57,974 bases of DNA from Lachnospiraceae bacterium (GTDB taxonomy: Bacteria; Bacillota; Clostridia; Lachnospirales; Lachnospiraceae), in assembly GCA_022799355.1 (NCBI GenBank), contig JAAWOG010000017.1, positions 1 through 57,974 on the forward strand, read 5' to 3'. Of the stretch, positions 1 to 8,406 are shown one piece after another (the first letter of the stretch is position 1; each line of letters opens with the position of its first letter). A program made the position numbers and the translations under genes. The notes beneath the pieces were generated by a model, which saw only the letters and a list, made by a program, of their open reading frames with translations, was not told the origin of the DNA and made no database searches.

Positions 1-98
1 AAAAGTTAAGGATCAACTTTTAATACCCATGATAGAAATATAGTCTATTGTCACATATTTTTCCCTCACAGTCGAGGTACGCACTATCTACCGTTTAC
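1..98 (+). repeat. Right part of a MITE-like repeat (copy 1)
   Basis: Bases 83-98 (ACTATCTACCGTTTAC) are the reverse complement of bases 4416-4431 and nearly match 4535-4550, the two ends of the repeat at 4416-4550. The block TATGATAGAAATA-like sequence near 28-40 and the AGTC...GTAC/TGTACTATCT context are shared with that element in the same orientation. The left end is not identifiable, being degenerate or outside the window. It ends 8 bases before the chemoreceptor start. The relationship is seen in sequence; calling it mobile is inference. Confidence 0.4.
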
Positions 99-105
99 CT
101 TATTT

Positions 106-1785
106 ATGAATGAATTTCAGATGTCTCAGGAAAGAACAGGAGGAGATCAGAGACGTATCGGGCAGAAGGTAGGCCGTGTAGTGGTAATTATGTTGGCCGT
201 ATCTATCATTTCGGTAGTATTTTTATGTGTGGTTATGTCCCGCACTCTTGCGATGAGCATTTTGAAGGAACGCTGTATAACCGGAACGAATGTGCTGGCC
301 TATGAACTTGGGCGCGGCAGCGAAAGTGCTGAAGGCGGCGATATGAATGGGCTGCTGGATGATCTGAAAAACCAGATGGGTTGTGAATTTACAATTTTTG
401 AGGGTGATGTCCGTACTTATACGACCGTAATTGAGGATGGTAAGCGTGTGGTCGGAACGAAGTTGTCTTCTGATGTGTCTGAAATTGTGCTGGGGAAGGG
501 CGAAGCATTTGTAGGTAAGACTGAGATTCTGGGTAAGAAATATCTGTGCTCCTATGTTCCGATAAAGGAGGAGGGAGGAAAGGTCAGCGGGCTGCTCTTT
601 GCCGGTATTTCCAGCGAGGAAGCTAACCGGGAGATGCTTATCACCATTATTTTGTCAGCCGTGGTTGGCGTCGTAGCGATCATAATATGTCTGGTTATTC
701 TTGTCGATTATCTGAAAAAGAAGGTTTCGGCGCCTCTGGCTTTGATTACGAAAACAGCGGAGCGCCTGGAGCGGGGAGATCTGGGGCTGGAGAGCGGACA
801 GGAGGTCAGAGTCGGGATTTATTCGGGAGATGAGATCGGCAAACTGGGACAGATATTTGAGAGTACTGCCCGGCGTCTGGGATCTTATATCGGTGAGATT
901 TCCGGTGTGTTGGATTCCATTGCCGGAGGGGACCTGACAAACAGTATTCAGCAGGAATACATAGGAGATTTTACATCTATTCAGCATTCTCTGGAAAAAA
1001 TCAGTGACAGATTGAATGATACGATGAGACAGATCAGGGACAGTGCGGAGCAGGTATCGGACGGTTCGGATCAGGTATCATCCAGTGCGCAGGATCTGGC
1101 TCAGGGGGCCAGCGAACAGGCAAGTTCCGTGCAGGAGCTGATTGCCACAATGAGTGAAATTTCCGGAAATGCCCAAAGGACGGCGCAGGCGACCAGGGAA
1201 GCCGGTGAGTATGTGGATAAGGCCGGTGCGCAGCTTGGGATGAGTATGGAATATGTTAAGGGACTGAACACCGCAATGGAAAAAATTTCAGGTGCTTCGG
1301 AGGAAATCAGCAAGATCATTGCAGCCAGCGAAGATATTGCTTCCCAGACCAATCTTCTGGCGTTAAATGCCGCAGTGGAAGCGGCGCGTGCAGGAGATGT
1401 GGGAAAGGGTTTTGCCGTAGTGGCAGATGAGGTGCGCAATCTGGCAAATAAATCTGACGAGGCGGCAAAAGCGACCAGACGGTTGATTGAGAGTTCTATT
1501 GTGGCAGTGACAGAGGGTATCGAGGTGGTAAATAAGGTGACGGATTCTCTGGAACTTACCAATGTGAATGCCGGTGGTGTGAGCGTACAGATGGCTGCTG
1601 TGGTGGAGGCTGTGGAGAGTCAGACGAATGCCATTAGCCAGGTTACGGAAGGGATCGATCAGATATCCGCTGTGGTTCAGACTAACTCTGCAACCAGCGA
1701 GGAGAGTGCCGCAGCCAGCGAGGAATTGTCTGCTCAGGCGGGGCTGCTGAAGGAACTGGTGGCAGCATTCAGGCTTAAAAGATAG
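106..1785 (+). CDS. Methyl-accepting chemotaxis protein
   Basis: Transmembrane chemoreceptor of 559 residues that would pass ligand signals to CheA/CheW at the cell pole. Order: TM1 about residues 24-48, an extracellular Cache-like sensor about 50-178, TM2 about 180-203, a HAMP linker about 204-300, and a long helical signalling domain to the C terminus. The hairpin tip is the hallmark: [15 protein letters not shown] followed by [13 protein letters not shown] around residues 420-450. There is no C-terminal pentapeptide tether for CheR/CheB. The start is uncertain: no clear Shine-Dalgarno precedes ATG 106 or the in-frame ATG 121. No chemotaxis genes are adjacent; the gene is monocistronic with its own terminator. 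The family is certain, the ligand unknown. Confidence 0.95.
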   Translation: MNEFQMSQERTGGDQRRIGQKVGRVVVIMLAVSIISVVFLCVVMSRTLAMSILKERCITGTNVLAYELGRGSESAEGGDMNGLLDDLKNQMGCEFTIFEGDVRTYTTVIEDGKRVVGTKLSSDVSEIVLGKGEAFVGKTEILGKKYLCSYVPIKEEGGKVSGLLFAGISSEEANREMLITIILSAVVGVVAIIICLVILVDYLKKKVSAPLALITKTAERLERGDLGLESGQEVRVGIYSGDEIGKLGQIFESTARRLGSYIGEISGVLDSIAGGDLTNSIQQEYIGDFTSIQHSLEKISDRLNDTMRQIRDSAEQVSDGSDQVSSSAQDLAQGASEQASSVQELIATMSEISGNAQRTAQATREAGEYVDKAGAQLGMSMEYVKGLNTAMEKISGASEEISKIIAASEDIASQTNLLALNAAVEAARAGDVGKGFAVVADEVRNLANKSDEAAKATRRLIESSIVAVTEGIEVVNKVTDSLELTNVNAGGVSVQMAAVVEAVESQTNAISQVTEGIDQISAVVQTNSATSEESAAASEELSAQAGLLKELVAAFRLKR

Positions 1786-1793
1786 GAGATAGG

Positions 1794-1833
1794 AAAAGAG
1801 CCACTTCATTTTGGATGAGGAAGTGGCTCTTTT
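1794..1833 (+). terminator. Intrinsic terminator of the chemoreceptor gene
   Basis: Perfect 14-bp stem AAAAGAGCCACTTC / GAAGTGGCTCTTTT with a 12-nt loop, 9 bases after the stop codon and ending in a T-run. The A-run on the left makes it potentially bidirectional. Confidence 0.9.
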
Positions 1834-2161
1834 GATAGAGCGGTTAAATAAGAAAGCAGTTGAATTATATATTTATTATTGTATTTGATTATTTAAAATG
1901 TGTATTTGGGGAAATGGTATTATGATATGGGACACTTGGCTGCGGTCGAGTGTTTTTTTGCTCCTAAACTAAGTTTTATGTTAAAAAAATGTAATATATT
2001 GTTATACTGTAAATCAAAGCTATTGTTTTTCGTTTTGGGTAAGCGGGTTTAGACTAAACGTACTTATCTGGAATGAAAATACTAACTAAAACTGAGAGTG
2101 CTAACTTTTCGGTGCGCACATTTGGAAGACTTAGAGCTGATAAAAATACTATTCTGGAAAG
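1834..2161. other. AT-rich gap with no intact gene
   Basis: No open frame with a ribosome site was found. Bases from about 2120 read in places like upstream remains of the AlbA-type pseudogene that follows (an RFGRLRADKNTILER-like stretch), so this gap is probably decayed coding sequence plus promoter-like AT-rich DNA. Confidence 0.4.
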
Positions 2162-2481
2162 ATGCCGGAATTTATTGAAGGTGATATTTTTAGAACCATT
2201 GTTCCATTAGATGATACGTATTCGTATGATTTTGGCGCGGTTGAAAGAGAAAATGCCGATAAGTGCCGACAAATATTCAAATAAAAAGTTTATCGAAGCA
2301 GGAAACATTAATAGTAGATTATTTGCAAAAGAATGAAAAAATAACGACAAGCAAGGCCGAGGAAGTGTTGGGTGTAAAACAAAGAAGGGCTAGAGAAATT
2401 TAAAAAGAGTTGACGAAGAAAGAAGTGCTTTTAAAATGCGGTGCATATAAAGGTACAGTATATGTATTGAATGTAAAGTAG
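2162..2481 (+). pseudogene. Remnant of an AlbA_2-type ATP-binding transcriptional regulator (C-terminal part)
   Basis: Two frames together give a recognisable C-terminal end. The first frame (2162-2284) reads MPEFIEGDIFRTIVPLDD, the usual phrase before the wing-helix tail of AlbA_2/RecG-like ATP-binding regulators. After a stop and a frameshift, a second frame (2287-2481) gives SLSKQETLIVDYLQKNEK and a helix-turn-helix-like tail (KAEEVLGVKQRRAREI), interrupted by one TAA and ending VYVLNVK. The N-terminal ATP-binding part is missing. No function is expected. The family call rests on recalled family wording, not a search. Confidence 0.65.
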
Positions 2482-2566
2482 ATTAGTTAAAAGTGAGTTT
2501 TAATAATAATTTAAAACCAACAGTATTTATATCTTGCTAAGACACGCAGATAAATGGAGACCAACT

Positions 2567-4348
2567 ATGAACCTGACTAATTTTTTAAAACAGATAGATG
2601 TCCTGACGTCGCAATATTCAACAGATCAGCTTATCGCTTTTGTGCATGATATTGGAAGGGTTTGCCCAGAACATTGCAGAGAAGGCTTTCTGGAAATGCT
2701 GAAATCTGCCGGGGGAGAGGCAGAAAAAGCGGCAAACAAAAAGGATATTGATTTCGACGAAATGTACAATCATATCAGAGGTAATTTAAAAAGCATTGAT
2801 TCTCAGGAAATCACTATTACCGGCGTATTGAACGAAGAGTATGATGACTGGTATGACGGCAGTGATGAAGAATTCTATTATGAGGACAACAGCGGCATTT
2901 CGGATATGCTGGAGGAAGCCTGTGATTTTGTGCATATGTGTGTGGACATAGAGAGATATAGAGAAGGTTTTGCAGTTGGAAAGCAGATGTTGGAGATGGA
3001 GATTCTGTGCGATAATGAGTATGGCGATGAAGAGTTTTCACTTTGGGATTTGGTGCATCATGAGCTTTTGCACTGTAATCTGAAACAGGCTATTCTGGAT
3101 ATAGCGTATTGCGCATATCATGCAGTGCCGTCCTCCAAACGTCCGGAGGCATTGTACGGAGTTATTGTAAATGCGAAAGAGGATACAGTTACATTAGAAG
3201 CAATGATGCAGCATGGAGATGAAGAATTATCTGAGTTTGAGGAATTTCTTCCGACCTGGGTTACATATCTTGGCGATAAGACAGGACATGATGCGGATCG
3301 GCTTATTGGGGAAGCTGTTGATTTACTGAATAATGTTTCCTTGGAGTTGCAGTATGCGGAAAAATATGCCGACATCCATCCGGGATTATATTTGAATATA
3401 TTGGAGAACGGGAAATCTGTGGCGGTGAATGATATGGTATCCATAGGACTCAAAGCGATGAAAACGATACCAAAGAATTATATGATGCGCAGCAGGGCAG
3501 CATTGAAAACGGCCGAGTTTGTTATTGCGGCAGACGGGGAAGTGGCTTTATTGGAAAAATGTTATTTTGCCGCATGTGAATCGGATACATCCGCACAAAA
3601 TTATCTCCGCGCGTTGTTAAACGGGTATGGAAGCGGAGAGAAAAGGGAAGAACTTCAAAGGATATTTAAGGTATTGCCCAAGGATAAGAGCAATGGTTCT
3701 TATATGGGGTATGAAGGGAATCATTTCCGATATGGGAGTGGTACATATTTTGAGAGGGAGGTAAACAAGCCGGACAGCAATATGGTTTTAGTGCTCAGGT
3801 TCTTAGACGGGCAGTTTGTGGAGGTATTGGACGAAGGGTTGAATAAATCAGAAGCACTGGGCTGGACGGGAACCTTCATGAAACAGGGAATTGCATTGTT
3901 TTTATTATATTTGCACGAGGGACAATGGATGGATAAGGGAATCGCCGCTATGAAAGAGAGGGCAAAAAGTGCAATGCAATTTTCTGCGGAAGAATATCGA
4001 AAAGGCACTTGTGGATTTGAGGACATTGACGAAAATGACCTGTTTTGCCAATTGTTTTTACAATGGAAGTCTATGGTGCAAATGTCATCTGATATAAGGA
4101 ACCGTGCCATAAAGCGAATTATGGCATTACTGGAAGAGCGGACAGCAGGAATTATGGATGCGAACAGAAGAAACTATTATGGGGAATGTGCAGCGTATAT
4201 TGCCGCTTTGGGAGAGGTGCGGGAGTCTTTGGGAGAGATGGGGGCAAAACAGAAGCTTATGACATCGTATAAGGAGATGTATCCGCGAAGGAGTGCATTT
4301 CGGGAAGAAATGAGGAAGTATGGCTGGATCGATACCAGAAGAAAATAG
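2567..4348 (+). CDS. Large acidic protein of unknown function
   Basis: A 593-residue protein I do not recognise. ATG 2567 was chosen because GGAGA lies 6 bases upstream (2556-2560); an earlier in-frame start at 2534 lacks a ribosome site. There is no signal peptide and no transmembrane segment. The N terminus (TDQLIAFVHDIGRVCPEHC) is followed by a strongly acidic stretch (about residues 80-110, DDWYDGSDEEFYYEDNSG) and then predominantly helical sequence that could be repeat-like (TPR/HEAT-type scaffolds read this way). It is cytoplasmic by inference. It sits alone between a pseudogene and a MITE-like repeat that carries a terminator. Codon use looks somewhat more AT-rich than the downstream operons, compatible with acquisition but not proof. 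Confidence 0.8.
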   Translation: MNLTNFLKQIDVLTSQYSTDQLIAFVHDIGRVCPEHCREGFLEMLKSAGGEAEKAANKKDIDFDEMYNHIRGNLKSIDSQEITITGVLNEEYDDWYDGSDEEFYYEDNSGISDMLEEACDFVHMCVDIERYREGFAVGKQMLEMEILCDNEYGDEEFSLWDLVHHELLHCNLKQAILDIAYCAYHAVPSSKRPEALYGVIVNAKEDTVTLEAMMQHGDEELSEFEEFLPTWVTYLGDKTGHDADRLIGEAVDLLNNVSLELQYAEKYADIHPGLYLNILENGKSVAVNDMVSIGLKAMKTIPKNYMMRSRAALKTAEFVIAADGEVALLEKCYFAACESDTSAQNYLRALLNGYGSGEKREELQRIFKVLPKDKSNGSYMGYEGNHFRYGSGTYFEREVNKPDSNMVLVLRFLDGQFVEVLDEGLNKSEALGWTGTFMKQGIALFLLYLHEGQWMDKGIAAMKERAKSAMQFSAEEYRKGTCGFEDIDENDLFCQLFLQWKSMVQMSSDIRNRAIKRIMALLEERTAGIMDANRRNYYGECAAYIAALGEVRESLGEMGAKQKLMTSYKEMYPRRSAFREEMRKYGWIDTRRK

Positions 4349-4415
4349 AGGCATAGCAGAAGCGGAATGAATTTTCTATATCTTAAACTAAGATGAAATT
4401 TTACACTGAAAGAAC

Positions 4416-4550
4416 GTAAACGGTAGATAGTCCGTAGCGATACAAAACGGGAGCAAATCCGTATGATAGAAATAGGTTTGCTCCCATTTTTCTTCCTGAT
4501 AGATCAGCCGGATCATAGTCAGCGTAAGGTATGTACTATCTCCCGTTTAG
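4416..4550 (+). repeat. MITE-like element with terminal inverted repeats (copy 2)
   Basis: About 135 bp bounded by imperfect inverted ends: GTAAACGGTAGATAGT at 4416-4431 and ACTATCTCCCGTTTAG at 4535-4550 (one mismatch in the 15-bp core). It carries no coding sequence but contains a strong rho-independent terminator hairpin. A related copy ends at base 98. The structure (short, non-coding, inverted ends) fits a miniature inverted-repeat element; no target-site duplication is obvious. Confidence 0.55.
4449..4491 (+). terminator. Terminator hairpin inside the repeat
   Basis: Stem GGGAGCAAA (4449-4457) / TTTGCTCCC (4477-4485) followed by ATTTTT. It lies downstream of the 593-residue gene and converges on the LysM gene, so it can end transcription of the former. 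Confidence 0.8.
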
Positions 4551-4567
4551 AATTGATAAACCGGCAC

Positions 4568-6550
4568 TCAATTGTTAGGAATTTTCAGTACCTGGCCAAT
4601 ATTCAGGATATCGCTTCTCAATCCATTTAAGCTTTTGATGGCGTCAACCGTAGTGCCAAATCTTTGTGCCAACTGCCAGAGTGTATCCCCTGAGCGGACG
4701 GTATACTCAAAATATGGAGCGGGCACCGGTACCTCGGAAGGAATTTTCAGTATCTGCCCAATGCTCAGATCATTGCCTGAAAGTCCGTTTAGATTTTTGA
4801 TGGCATCAACCGTTGTGTGATAGCGTTGTGCCAGCAGCCAAAGGGTATCTCCGGAGCGGACAACATATTCAAAGTATGATTCGTCAGTAGTATCTGCTGT
4901 CGGAATTTTGAGTACCTGCCCGATATTGAGATTATCACCAGTCAGCCCGTTCAGCTTTTTGATGACATCGACTGTCGTATTGTAGCGCTGTGCCAGCAGC
5001 CAAAGAGTATCTCCTGAACGGACAACATATTCTATAAAGCCTGTGTCAGTGCCGGGAGGAATGATATCCTCTGCTCCCAGATAGGTCTGATACAGTGCCT
5101 GCCATGTGAGCGGTCCTACTATGCCGTCTGCTTTCAGCCCTGCGGCGCGTTGGAATGCAGCGACCGACTGCTGTGTTTCCGTGCCGAAATTTCCGTCCTG
5201 CATGGGAGCAGGAATGGCAGGATTAAACTCGGCCGCCATATTCAAAAGATACTGCAGTGTAATGACATCCTGCCCGGAGGAACCAGGGCGGAGAACAGAG
5301 GACGGCGGAACGGTTCCGATTCCGAGAGAAGTTCCTTCGCTGTCCAGTTCGGCAAGTCTGGCTACGGAAGTATAAAGGTAGGAAAGCTTATTCCAGGTGG
5401 CTTTTCCGACTATGCCATCAGGAGCCAGGCTGAAAATACTCTGAAATCTGGTGACAGCCGCTTTGGTACTCTCCCCGAACACGCCGGTTTTGTCCGTAAC
5501 CGCAGGAATGGCGGGATAATTGCGTCGAATCCTGTTCAGGTAAGTCTGGATGGTCTGTACGTCAAGTCCCGTACTCCCTGTCCGAAGTGCGGTACCGGGA
5601 TAGGAGGAGAGAATGCCGGTAATGATATTAGTTTCTGCGATTTCCACGTCCTTCGGGTAATAGGAGCGCAGTATCTGCAGAGAGTTTAGTCCCTGATTTG
5701 CCAGTGTGACTGTCCCCCATTGGGATAAGCCGGGGCAGGTCGCGGTGGTTCCGTTGCAGAAAGATGTAAAATAGGGTGCGATTTGCCCCTGCCTGCGTAC
5801 ATATTCATTGAAAATCTGATCCACAATCCGGCTGACGGATTCATAAATATTCCGCCCGTATATGAAATACTGGTCATAGGCAGTACTATTTGTTATGTCA
5901 AATCCATAGCCGCGGCTTCTATACCACTCGGTATAAATTCTATTTAACGAAAAGGTGATAATTGCATAAATATTTGCTCTTAGAGATGCATCCGGCCATG
6001 TGGGATAAATTTCACTGCTGGCAACGTTCTTTACGTAATTGGGAAAGGACACCTGGACATTGGTGGCGGCTGCGCCCGGAGAGCCCAGATGTACCGTGAT
6101 CGGGTTTGGAATGACCACCTGGCGGAGTACCTGGGGATTCGTATCAGGTACCTCCTGATAACGGCTGCCGCTCATGGAAACGGCGGGTGGGCTGATCCGA
6201 ATCTCCGTCACGGTCGGGATGCGCTGCATCCTTCGCATCGGAATAAATTCAATCGGCTGAATGGCTGTCTCACCTTCCAATATCGGAATGCCGGAAATAT
6301 GGACGGAATTAAAACCGTTTGCAAAGGCAAGCACATGATAACTGATATATGGTATTCCCTGAAAATTCGGATCAAGGGACAGGGAACGGTCCAGGGTTTC
6401 AAGGGCAATTTTTTCTGTTTCCCCGCTTTCATTCGTTGTCAAATGATAAATATTTTTCTCTTTGCCATCTGTGATCCAGATTTGGGCCCCGCTTAGAGGA
6501 AGCGCGTCGTGGGCTGTCCGTGCCTGTATCATCAAATAACCGATAGCCAT
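4568..6550 (-). CDS. SpoIID-like protein with two peptidoglycan-binding domains and three LysM repeats
   Basis: A 660-residue cell-wall-binding protein. N-terminal about 110 residues resemble a carboxypeptidase-regulatory/beta-sandwich fold. Residues about 170-305 resemble the SpoIID/LytB amidase-enhancer fold (RANIYAIITFSLNRIYTEW, then GLSQWGT). Two PG_binding_1 domains follow (each ending in an APDGIVGKATW- or KADGIVGPLTW-type motif), then three LysM units (YVVRSGDTLW...NIGQVLKIP) with a period of about 53 residues. There is no signal peptide, as in several spore-coat and cortex proteins, so export or mother-cell assembly is inferred. The start has AAAGGAGAAA 12 bases upstream. A role in spore or cell-wall remodelling is likely; the exact role is unknown. 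Confidence 0.88.
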   Translation of the reverse strand: MAIGYLMIQARTAHDALPLSGAQIWITDGKEKNIYHLTTNESGETEKIALETLDRSLSLDPNFQGIPYISYHVLAFANGFNSVHISGIPILEGETAIQPIEFIPMRRMQRIPTVTEIRISPPAVSMSGSRYQEVPDTNPQVLRQVVIPNPITVHLGSPGAAATNVQVSFPNYVKNVASSEIYPTWPDASLRANIYAIITFSLNRIYTEWYRSRGYGFDITNSTAYDQYFIYGRNIYESVSRIVDQIFNEYVRRQGQIAPYFTSFCNGTTATCPGLSQWGTVTLANQGLNSLQILRSYYPKDVEIAETNIITGILSSYPGTALRTGSTGLDVQTIQTYLNRIRRNYPAIPAVTDKTGVFGESTKAAVTRFQSIFSLAPDGIVGKATWNKLSYLYTSVARLAELDSEGTSLGIGTVPPSSVLRPGSSGQDVITLQYLLNMAAEFNPAIPAPMQDGNFGTETQQSVAAFQRAAGLKADGIVGPLTWQALYQTYLGAEDIIPPGTDTGFIEYVVRSGDTLWLLAQRYNTTVDVIKKLNGLTGDNLNIGQVLKIPTADTTDESYFEYVVRSGDTLWLLAQRYHTTVDAIKNLNGLSGNDLSIGQILKIPSEVPVPAPYFEYTVRSGDTLWQLAQRFGTTVDAIKSLNGLRSDILNIGQVLKIPNN

Positions 6551-6714
6551 AACAATTCATTTCTCCTTTACATCATTTTTATTTTTATTGTCGCAGGATT
6601 TAGGAAGCGGTTTTTGCTTCCTGATATATAAATATGAAAAAAAGGCATTTATGGTTCCTTTACTCCGGCTGCAATTTTTAGAAAAATGTCAATAAACTTT
6701 TACAAAATATTCAC

Positions 6715-6743
6715 TTGGCATAATGTTGATTTTGCAATATACT
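6715..6743 (+). promoter_or_regulatory. Sigma-A-type promoter for the small membrane protein gene
   Basis: TTGGCA (6715-6720), a 17-bp spacer and TATACT (6738-6743). The predicted start near 6750 gives a leader of about 70 nt to ATG 6820. The region between here and 6551 also holds a hairpin (AGGAAGC/GCTTCCT, 6602-6622) upstream of the divergent LysM gene. Confidence 0.6.
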
Positions 6744-6819
6744 TACTGGTAGAACCTATATGAAGTATGGGAAGCAGCATTACCCGGGCGCAGAGAACAG
6801 CGCAGAAAGGGAGGATGGT

Positions 6820-7170
6820 ATGATGGCTGAAACAATAATTTTTTCGGTGATACTGTTGGTGTGTGCGGTACCCGTTATAATAATTGGTATTGTTCAGTGC
6901 AGAAGTAAAGAGCCGGTTGGTTTCTGGAGCGGAAAGAAACCGCCTGAAAAAGAGCAGATTACGGATGTAAAGGCTTATAATCGAAAACATGGAATTATGT
7001 GGATATTGCTGGGAGCGGGGATTATTCTCTGTTTTGGATGCGGGCTTATCATCGGAGGAGCAGCAGCCGGATATTTATGTATGATAGAAATCATGGGCGG
7101 TATCGTCGCAATGATTCTGTACCATAACAGGCTGGAACATATGTACAGGAAAAAGGATAACGGCAGATAA
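6820..7170 (+). CDS. Small membrane protein of unknown function
   Basis: A 116-residue protein with an N-terminal transmembrane helix (about residues 3-25), a polar loop containing GFWSGKKPPEKEQITD and AYNRKHGIMW, and two further hydrophobic helices (about 63-105). Such short proteins with a KxYNRKxGxMW-like segment occur widely in Lachnospiraceae without a known function. ATG 6820 (or 6823) was chosen because GGGAGG sits at 6809-6814; an in-frame start at 6760 is unlikely, lying only about 10 bases from the predicted transcription start. It probably shares a transcript with the ArsC-like gene 36 bases downstream. Confidence 0.7.
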   Translation: MMAETIIFSVILLVCAVPVIIIGIVQCRSKEPVGFWSGKKPPEKEQITDVKAYNRKHGIMWILLGAGIILCFGCGLIIGGAAAGYLCMIEIMGGIVAMILYHNRLEHMYRKKDNGR

Positions 7171-7206
7171 TTCTGTCACGTTAAAAGCAGCGGAGAGGAG
7201 ATAATT

Positions 7207-7560
7207 ATGTTATTGATACAATACCCTAAATGCTCCACCTGCCGGAAGGCTAAAAAATGGCTGGATGCACATAATATTACTTATACGGAACGTCATATCG
7301 CAGAGGATAATCCGTCTTACGGCGAGTTAAAGGAGTGGTTTAAAAAAAGCGGACTGCCGCTTAAAAGATTTTTTAATACAAGCGGGATGTTGTATAAGGA
7401 AATGCAGTTGAAGGACAAGCTGCCTGCCATGAGCGAAGAGGAACAGTTAAAGCTTCTGGCAACGAACGGAATGCTTGTTAAGCGCCCTCTGATCGTAAAT
7501 GATAATGAGGTGCTTACGGGATTTAAGGAGGCGGAGTGGACAGAGAAGCTTTTACGGTGA
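7207..7560 (+). CDS. ArsC/Spx-family thioredoxin-fold protein
   Basis: A 117-residue protein of the ArsC/Spx/MgsR superfamily. The N-terminal redox motif CSTC (residues 10-13, in YPKCSTCRKAKKWLD) and the later KRPLIV (about residue 97) match the family; the length is typical. Members are either glutaredoxin-type arsenate reductase-like enzymes or RNA-polymerase-binding regulators; the CxxC and lack of ars neighbours do not decide between them. GAGGAG lies before the ATG. A strong hairpin terminator follows at 7627. Confidence 0.85.
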   Translation: MLLIQYPKCSTCRKAKKWLDAHNITYTERHIAEDNPSYGELKEWFKKSGLPLKRFFNTSGMLYKEMQLKDKLPAMSEEEQLKLLATNGMLVKRPLIVNDNEVLTGFKEAEWTEKLLR

Positions 7561-7626
7561 TGGAAGGAAACGGAGATTTGATAGTATCTGTTTTTCAGAA
7601 TTTATAATATTGTGCTGTTGGCTGAT

Positions 7627-7661
7627 ACCGGTGTAGGGAAACAATTTCTTACGCCGGTTTT
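7627..7661 (+). terminator. Long hairpin terminator after the ArsC-like gene
   Basis: A stem of about 14 pairs (ACCGGTGTAGGGAA with TTTCTTACGCCGGT, including three G-T pairs) followed by TTTTG. It separates the ArsC-like gene from the two-component operon. A TATAAT at 7603-7608 lies just before it without a good -35 box. Confidence 0.65.
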
Positions 7662-7716
7662 GTGTCTGGGTGAAAATAAATGTATGCGGGGAAACGAAAG
7701 GGAGGGTTGGAGCGAT

Positions 7717-8406
7717 ATGACAGATATCTACTATATGGAAGACGATGAAAACATCTCCTGCGCAGTGCGGAAATTTCTGGGACAGTATGGTTTCAGTGTC
7801 TCAGTATTTCCGACTATCGCTGCCGCAAAGGAGGCTTTCGGAGGCGGATGTCCCGCATTGGCGCTGGTGGACTGGAATATGCCGGACGGAAACGGCGTGC
7901 AGATGTGCCGATGGATTCGAGAGCGTTTCAGAGACCTGCCGGTGGTTTTTCTGACGGTACGGGAGGATTCAAGGGATATTGTTTCGGGATTTGAGAGCGG
8001 CGCGGATGATTATGTGGTGAAGCCCTTTGAACTGGAGGTTCTGTTATCGCGGATCAGGGCGTTGCTGCGAAGATGCGGAGATATCTCGGGGAGGTATCTC
8101 TCCTGCGGTCCAATATCTCTTGACAGGGAAAACAGGAGCATTTATTGCGGAGAGGAGCAGGTACATTTAAGTCCTTCGGAATACCAACTGTTATTATATT
8201 TGCTGGAGAACAAGGGCAGGATCGTCACAAGGGAGATGCTGCTTGAGAGGCTCTGGGACAGCGATGGGAATTTTGTGAATAATAATACACTTACCGTGAC
8301 AATGAAGCGCCTGCGGGAGAAGCTGCACAGGCCGGATTGTCTGAAAACCTTGAGGAGCATCGGTTATCGTATGGAGGAGACGGGAAAGGTACAAAATGGG
8401 GATTAG
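7717..8406 (+). CDS. OmpR-family response regulator of a Bce-like module
   Basis: A 229-residue DNA-binding response regulator. Receiver domain about 1-115: acidic pocket (MEDDEN), phospho-acceptor Asp in LVDWNMPDGNG (about residue 51) and Lys in VVKPFE (about 102). A winged-helix effector domain (about 125-225) contains LSPSEYQLLLYLLENKGR and ends with the RSIGYRME wing. ATG 7717 was chosen for GGGAGG 11 bases upstream; an in-frame start at 7612 would include the upstream terminator. It overlaps the kinase gene by 11 bases and precedes an ABC ATPase/permease pair, the order seen for bacitracin/lantibiotic-responsive BceR/VraR-like systems. Confidence 0.92.
   Translation: MTDIYYMEDDENISCAVRKFLGQYGFSVSVFPTIAAAKEAFGGGCPALALVDWNMPDGNGVQMCRWIRERFRDLPVVFLTVREDSRDIVSGFESGADDYVVKPFELEVLLSRIRALLRRCGDISGRYLSCGPISLDRENRSIYCGEEQVHLSPSEYQLLLYLLENKGRIVTREMLLERLWDSDGNFVNNNTLTVTMKRLREKLHRPDCLKTLRSIGYRMEETGKVQNGD

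Noticed and set aside
4572-5030. Tandem DNA repeat of about 160 bp
   Set aside because: This is simply the coding sequence of the three LysM units of the SpoIID-like protein.
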